From: Halisarca cf. caerulea
Taxonomy: Eukaryota; Porifera; Demospongiae; Chondrillida; Halisarcidae
Reading direction: 5' to 3'
Length of the DNA stretch: 64,000 bases
NCBI GenBank assembly: GCA_963170055.1
Contig: CAUJGJ010000287.1
Coordinates: 390,201-454,200 of the forward strand
Part shown: positions 35,727 to 64,000 of the stretch, one piece after another
Numbering within the stretch: the stretch's first letter is position 1
How the letters are laid out: the number at the start of each line of letters is the position of its first letter
Made by a program: the position numbers and the translations under genes
The notes under the pieces: model-generated
Databases searched by the model: none
What the model saw: only the letters and a program-made list of their open reading frames with translations
Told to the model about the DNA's origin: nothing

Positions 35727-36978
35727 GATTTATTAGGCTATATTTATTATTGAGTCACTGAGAATGAAGATAACATCATGGGTTCATCTATATATTTCGT
35801 CTGAATCCAAATTGTTCCTCACAAATTCCATGTTGTTTCTACCCAAGTTGGCATTTAATTTACATGGCGAAAATGGCCTTAAATAGTTTTCCTACACAAC
35901 TTAATAGCAAGATTCCACAATAGTTAACTACTGTATACTTAAAGTGGTTCAGGTTTACCAGACTTGTACTGTAGATGCATGGGTTTTATAGTACTAGACT
36001 TTGATCATTACTATTGAGAGTATTCCCTGCAAAATTCAGTACATAATTATTAAATATGTGTGTAAGTAGAGATAACCAGGTGTGTGGTTATGTTTTAGAA
36101 TTTCATTAGTATAATACCATCACCACCTGTACATAGCTTTCCATGTTTTAAGTTGTTTAATATAGGCTTTCAACCTCAAATGCTGTTATATCCTCATATC
36201 TGTGTGAGGGTTATTATTATAGCTTGTTTGTTGGGAAGGAGTGGGTTGAAATTTGTGGTATACATATATTTTTGCTGCGTACATCAGATCTCCACTACTA
36301 TTTAATTCACTGAAGTACGTATACGATTCTCATTTGTCCTCATGTACTGATCGACACTGTTAACTACATAGATTTTTGATTGAAGACGTTCCAGAATGTT
36401 GCAGGAGGGGTCAGTAATGTTAGAGTAATCTTCACCTTTTCATTAAAGTTATAATGTATAAGAGTTGCTTTGAATATATTTTGTGTTTTATGATCTTCTT
36501 CCAATGTGATTTAGCTCATAATAGTCTTAGTACATCATTTAGATAGTTTTTTCTCCATACAGCCATTTTCACAATTTTGCTCTATCCAGCTGTACGTTGG
36601 TTCAATTTTTTGATATCTGTGATTATCAGCATTGAATCACTTCAAGTGATCAGAGACCTATAAATTGTATTATCATGGATTTGTTCCATATAGCTACGTG
36701 TACAGCTATAGTACAGTCCACTTGAGTTGAAGTTCTGGATAAGTTGAATGAGTTTCTTTTTCCCTTCTCATTCAATACTAAGATAAATACTGTTATTATT
36801 AAGTAGAAGTTCTGATAAGTGGAATTTAATTATTTGGCTATATCCCTATATCTATTAGACTTATTCAGACTCCACAGCCACTGTGTATGCTATAGAATCT
36901 TTTACAGTATAGTGGATTTCGATGTAAATTTGATTAGATTGATCAAATTTAAGCTAGAGCAAAGTTGAAAGTGGAGTA

Positions 36979-37165
36979 CAGTAGAGCCCCTCTAATCCAG
37001 CCCCCTGAATTGGGGACACCCCTCCAATGTGGACACATACCACTGGAACCAAATATTCCATTATAATAAGCCACAGTACATCCCCAACCCCTGAAATGAG
37101 GACATCTCAATAATCAGGACTGTACTTTCAGGTCCCAAGGTGTCCGGATTAGAGGGGTTCCACTG
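36979..37165 (+). mobile_element. Tigger-type MITE (family 1, forward copy)
   Basis: Ends CAGTAGAGCCCCTCTAATCC and GGATTAGAGGGGTTCCACTG, flanked by TA; 187 bp. The copy at 60101-60287 is the same sequence in reverse orientation. Confidence 0.85.
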
Positions 37166-37200
37166 TATATGGGTCATATAAATTGCATATGAATAATGAT

Positions 37201-37925
37201 GAAATTCAGAGTTGCTGTTGGTTTAAGACTTGGTGCCAAGCTATGTGAACCACACTCCTGTAGTCAGTGTGGCAGTCCTGTAGATGACAAGGGTACGCAG
37301 CCCTCTCCTGCCAATTCAACAGAGGTCGAGCTAGTCGCCATAGTGCCATTAATACCATCATCAAGAAAGCACTAGACTCTGCCAGGCTGCCTAGTCACCT
37401 TGAGCCTCAAGGCCTTTCACGTACCGATGGAAAGCGCCCTGATAAGATGACCATTGTGCCCTGGAAGGATGGCAAGTCATTAGTATGGGATGCAACTTGT
37501 CCTGACACACTTGCTCCCTCCTACACAGCTATGGCCACGAATGAAGCAGGAGCGGTTGCTGACCTGGTGGAGAAGAAGAAGAGGAGGATCTACACAGACC
37601 TTGAGCCAACTCACCATTTTGTACCTATCGGCATAGAGACTCTGGGTGTTTTCAGGCCGGAAGCAAAGTCTTTCTTTGTAGACCTCGGTCACAGACTGCG
37701 GGAGACGAACTCTGATTCTCTATCATACACACAGCTCATCCAGAGAATTTCTGTGGCTGTACAGAGGGGCAATGCTGCCAGCACCTTGGCTGCTTCTGGT
37801 TCAGAGGCTTAACTCTATTATTTGTTATACTTATATTGCATGTCCGTTTGTGATTGTTGTTGTATATCTGTGTGTTTAATAAATTTATCATTATGTTGTA
37901 TTAATTGTTTAATAAAAAAAATAAT
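37201..37925 (+). mobile_element. 5'-truncated non-LTR retrotransposon: C-terminal end of reverse transcriptase ORF and 3' tail
   Basis: The frame reads FRVAVGLRLGAKLCEPHSC, a one-base shift near 37290, then FNRGRASRHSAINTIIKKAL, EPQGLSRTDGKRPDKMTIVP, KSLVWDATCPDTLAPSY and HHFVPIGIETLGVF, to a TAA at 37812. This is the conserved region after the RT domain in many invertebrate LINEs (GLxRxDGKRPD, W..G..L.WD.T..DT). The upstream RT and endonuclease are missing, as expected for 5' truncation. An A/T-rich tail with AATAAA follows. Intact over 121 codons after the frameshift. Confidence 0.8.
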
Positions 37926-38250
37926 ATTTTTTTTCTTTCATTTTGTGTTGTCTGTAATAATAATCTGTGTTTAGTAATTTCCGTTTGTGTTTGGGACTAG
38001 CATATTATATTAATTATCTATGTATCAAGTGTTTAATTTTGTTGTACACACCTGTTGTTTTTGTCTCATCCTTTAATGTTATTATTGCCTTCACATTAAT
38101 TATAATTTATAATAATAATAATGATGAAATTCATTATATAATTTTATAATATAATTATGATTATGGAGATACTTATAATATATAATTTTATTGTTCTATT
38201 ATAGATCTATATTATTGCAGGTTATAAATATATAATATTATATATTAGTA

Positions 38251-38358
38251 GTTAAGACATAGGTGCGAGGGCTGTATGGCATATAAAATGCCGAGGCCCA
38301 AGGGTGAGCTAGTGCATTTTATAATTATGCCATACAGCCCGAGTGCCTATGTCTTAAC
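38251..38358. mobile_element. Hairpin MITE (108 bp), copy 1
   Basis: GTTAAGACATAGGTGCGAGG / CGAGTGCCTATGTCTTAAC and GGGCTGTATGGCATA / TATGCCATACAGCCC are complementary arms. A relative lies at 57389-57510. Confidence 0.8.
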
Positions 38359-38663
38359 CAGGGTTTTAGCTAAAGCAGGGTAGCAGGATGGTACCACCCT
38401 GCTGTCATTTTCCCCACCCTGCTTTCATTATCCCCATATACCCTGCTTTCATTATCCCCGCCCTGCTTTCATACTTGTGTGAGATCATGGGGATTACGAG
38501 TATAGGAGCAGAAATCCTTCATTTTTGTGCATGGATTAGTTAAGTTTGCTTTACATTGACTTGGATGAAAAAAGAATTGTGGCAAGAATTCCCTGTACTG
38601 CAATCACTGACTTATGCTATAGCCCTCCCCCCTGCTATGGAAAAAAATCTGGCTAGAACACTG
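38359..38663. mobile_element. Possible hAT-like element with a CCCTGCTTTCATTATCCCC tandem repeat
   Basis: Left end CAGGGTTTTAGCTAA, right end TGGCTAGAACACTG; weak inverted similarity. Three to four units of CCCTGCTTTCATTATCCCC occur at 38395-38470. It abuts the preceding MITE. Confidence 0.4.
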
Positions 38664-39245
38664 TTAACTATCATAGCATCTGTTCGTGGACTTAAGGCAA
38701 GTGTTCTTGCATGACTTCTAGGAATTCAACAAAGCAATTTGAACGTTAACTATCGAGTTTCCGAAGGGAATCAGTGATAAGAATCCCCAAAGAAGACTTT
38801 TTTCGGCTACAATGCTAAGTTCGCTTCTTGCAGTGGCAAAAATTGGCTTCTTTTGGATTCGATTTGTAGCGTGTTTCTTCGTAAGGATCGAACTTTGCAG
38901 AGAGAAATTTGCCTGAAAATACAAGTTTCCAATTAAGTATAAACTCACGTGCGGCGAGCTAGAAGCCCATGCATGTTTTATACGATATCGCTGCATGCAT
39001 GTATAACTTAAGGTAACGGATGCTATAATTACATACATCTAAAACAACACAATACGCCTACACCTAGAAAGTAACAGTCAAATAGAACAACAGGCTAGTA
39101 TAGAATAAGTGTTAAATCTTTGCACACATACACTGATTCTCTGACAAATTTTGAGATAGGAGAGCGGATCTTTCGACTGTGCTCTAGTACGTCTTGCTAG
39201 TTCATGAAAAAAGGACATGCAGGGCATCCTTTCCAAACGAGCCAG

Positions 39246-39246
<1 letters not shown>

Positions 39247-39284
<38 letters not shown>
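39247..39284. repeat. (TA)n microsatellite
   Basis: Pure TA array. Confidence 0.95.
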
Positions 39285-39287
<3 letters not shown>

Positions 39288-39729
39288 TTATATATATTAG
39301 ATATAATTGTTGGAGTGTGTGATTCTATATGTGCTACATGGACCTGCAAGATCCTTATAAGTGCATTAATATAATTTATTATAGCAATTAAAATGCAAGT
39401 CTTGATCTGGCCATGTACATGCATGCATATATACATTAATCTCTTATATGCAACTGTTTGGAAATGCGCGCATTCCTTGCAATTGCATGAATATTGAATT
39501 AACAAGGGGATTGCATGCATGCATGGGCAGTGAACAGAAAATCTTAAGCGTAGATAATATTATCGATTGCTTGCATGCATGTCAATCTTGAATGAAGAGA
39601 TTCAAACACATTGGATTTATATATATTATTCAATTTAATTCAGAATATTGCAATGATGACTTACAACAATATTGGTGAATAATATTGAAGAATAAATTTA
39701 CTTAATAAGCTGGTATTCTGCTAGTTGCT

Positions 39730-39798
39730 TAATCGTTGATACACACAAAAGTCACTCATCACTATGCCTTAATTGTTCCACTACTATAGTATTTTACA
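39730..39798 (-). pseudogene. Decayed duplicate of the RUSC-like SH3 segment
   Basis: GTTGATACACACAAAAGTCACTCATC here matches TTTGATACACACAAAAGCCA and neighbours in the coding exon (39978-40045), and similarity continues through GTTCCACTACTATAGTATTT versus GCTCCACTGCTACAATATCT. It lies just 3' of the real stop codon. Confidence 0.65.
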
Positions 39799-39922
39799 TG
39801 CAGTGATAATACAAATACACACAGTACAATAGCTATTATAACAGCATGGTAGAATTATAGTCAAACTTCCATCAAGGCTGTTACAATACACTGCATGCAT
39901 GTGGCCGAATACAGCTACAGTC

Positions 39923-63717
<23,795 letters not shown>

Positions 63718-64000
63718 CTGTAGAGATAATGGACAAATCTGTACAATACAAGTAGTACATATGTACACTGACTTTTGTCAGAGGGTGTAGATATATGCAT
63801 TAACACTGAACAAATATAGAAGGGACTGAACAGCAATACATGCATATTCTTAGCACTATATAGCAAATCCTTTTCCAAAAATACCCAGCAATTTGGCTTT
63901 ACAGAGACAGTGGAACAAGTTAGGGCTAAAAAACACCTTATTCTGTTTGTTCAGGATTACTACGCTCTATAAGATTGTCAGTTCATTGCTGGTCAAAGCC
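63718..64000. other. Window end, presumed intron upstream of the first visible RUSC-like exon
   Basis: The exon at 63554-63717 begins in phase 1, so coding sequence must continue upstream. All minus-strand frames here are closed, so the missing exon lies beyond 64000. Confidence 0.5.

Larger units (their letters stand above)
35283..39922. other. Intergenic region between ANKMY2-like and RUSC-like genes
   Basis: Convergent genes flank it. 35283-36970 shows no bounded feature. It is followed by a Tigger-type MITE, a LINE tail, two small elements at 38251-38663, a TA array at 39247-39284, and a decayed copy of the RUSC-like last-exon SH3 segment at 39730-39798. Confidence 0.6.

Overview
Animal nuclear DNA, AT-rich, with five spliced genes in a dense layer of transposon remnants. 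The gene content (RUN+SH3 protein, ankyrin+MYND protein, SAP+RRM scaffold factor, mitochondrial sulfide:quinone oxidoreductase) is metazoan. The many small TIR elements, TA arrays and moderately short introns fit an early-branching animal; a demosponge is my best guess, but nothing in the sequence fixes the taxon.

Layout. 1-1903 (+): 3' half of SQOR. 1904-5650: intergenic, with G-runs, hairpins and a long TA array. 5651-24726 (+): complete SAFB/SLTM-like gene in nine exons. Its introns hold an intact Tigger (pogo) transposon, several non-autonomous TIR elements, and a 2.07-kb TTAA-flanked element carrying a decayed P2X7-receptor-C-terminal-like gene and a decayed THAP reading frame. 24792-30569 (-): complete four-exon ALG13, convergent with the SAFB-like gene (65 bp between stop codons). 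30725-35282 (+): complete nine-exon ANKMY2-like gene, divergent from ALG13 across about 155 bp. 35283-39922: intergenic, with a Tigger-type MITE, a 5'-truncated non-LTR retrotransposon tail and hairpin MITEs. 39923-63717 (-): 13 exons of a RUN+SH3 (RUSC-like) gene whose 5' end lies beyond the window.

The genes are unrelated housekeeping or signalling functions: mitochondrial sulfide oxidation, nuclear RNA/chromatin scaffolding, lipid-linked oligosaccharide synthesis at the ER, cilium or Hedgehog-linked signalling, and vesicle or adaptor signalling. I joined exons by hand from reading frame, GT/AG signals and phase; each complete gene closes in frame.

The most interesting material is the mobile DNA: (i) the TTAA element with P2X7R-C-like and THAP sequences; (ii) three elements sharing TAGTCT...AGACTA ends and 9-bp target duplications; (iii) a large foldback family with five copies; (iv) a triple nest of elements in an ALG13 intron; (v) a hAT-like MITE filled with an AGATTTC repeat; (vi) a perfect 70-bp palindrome.
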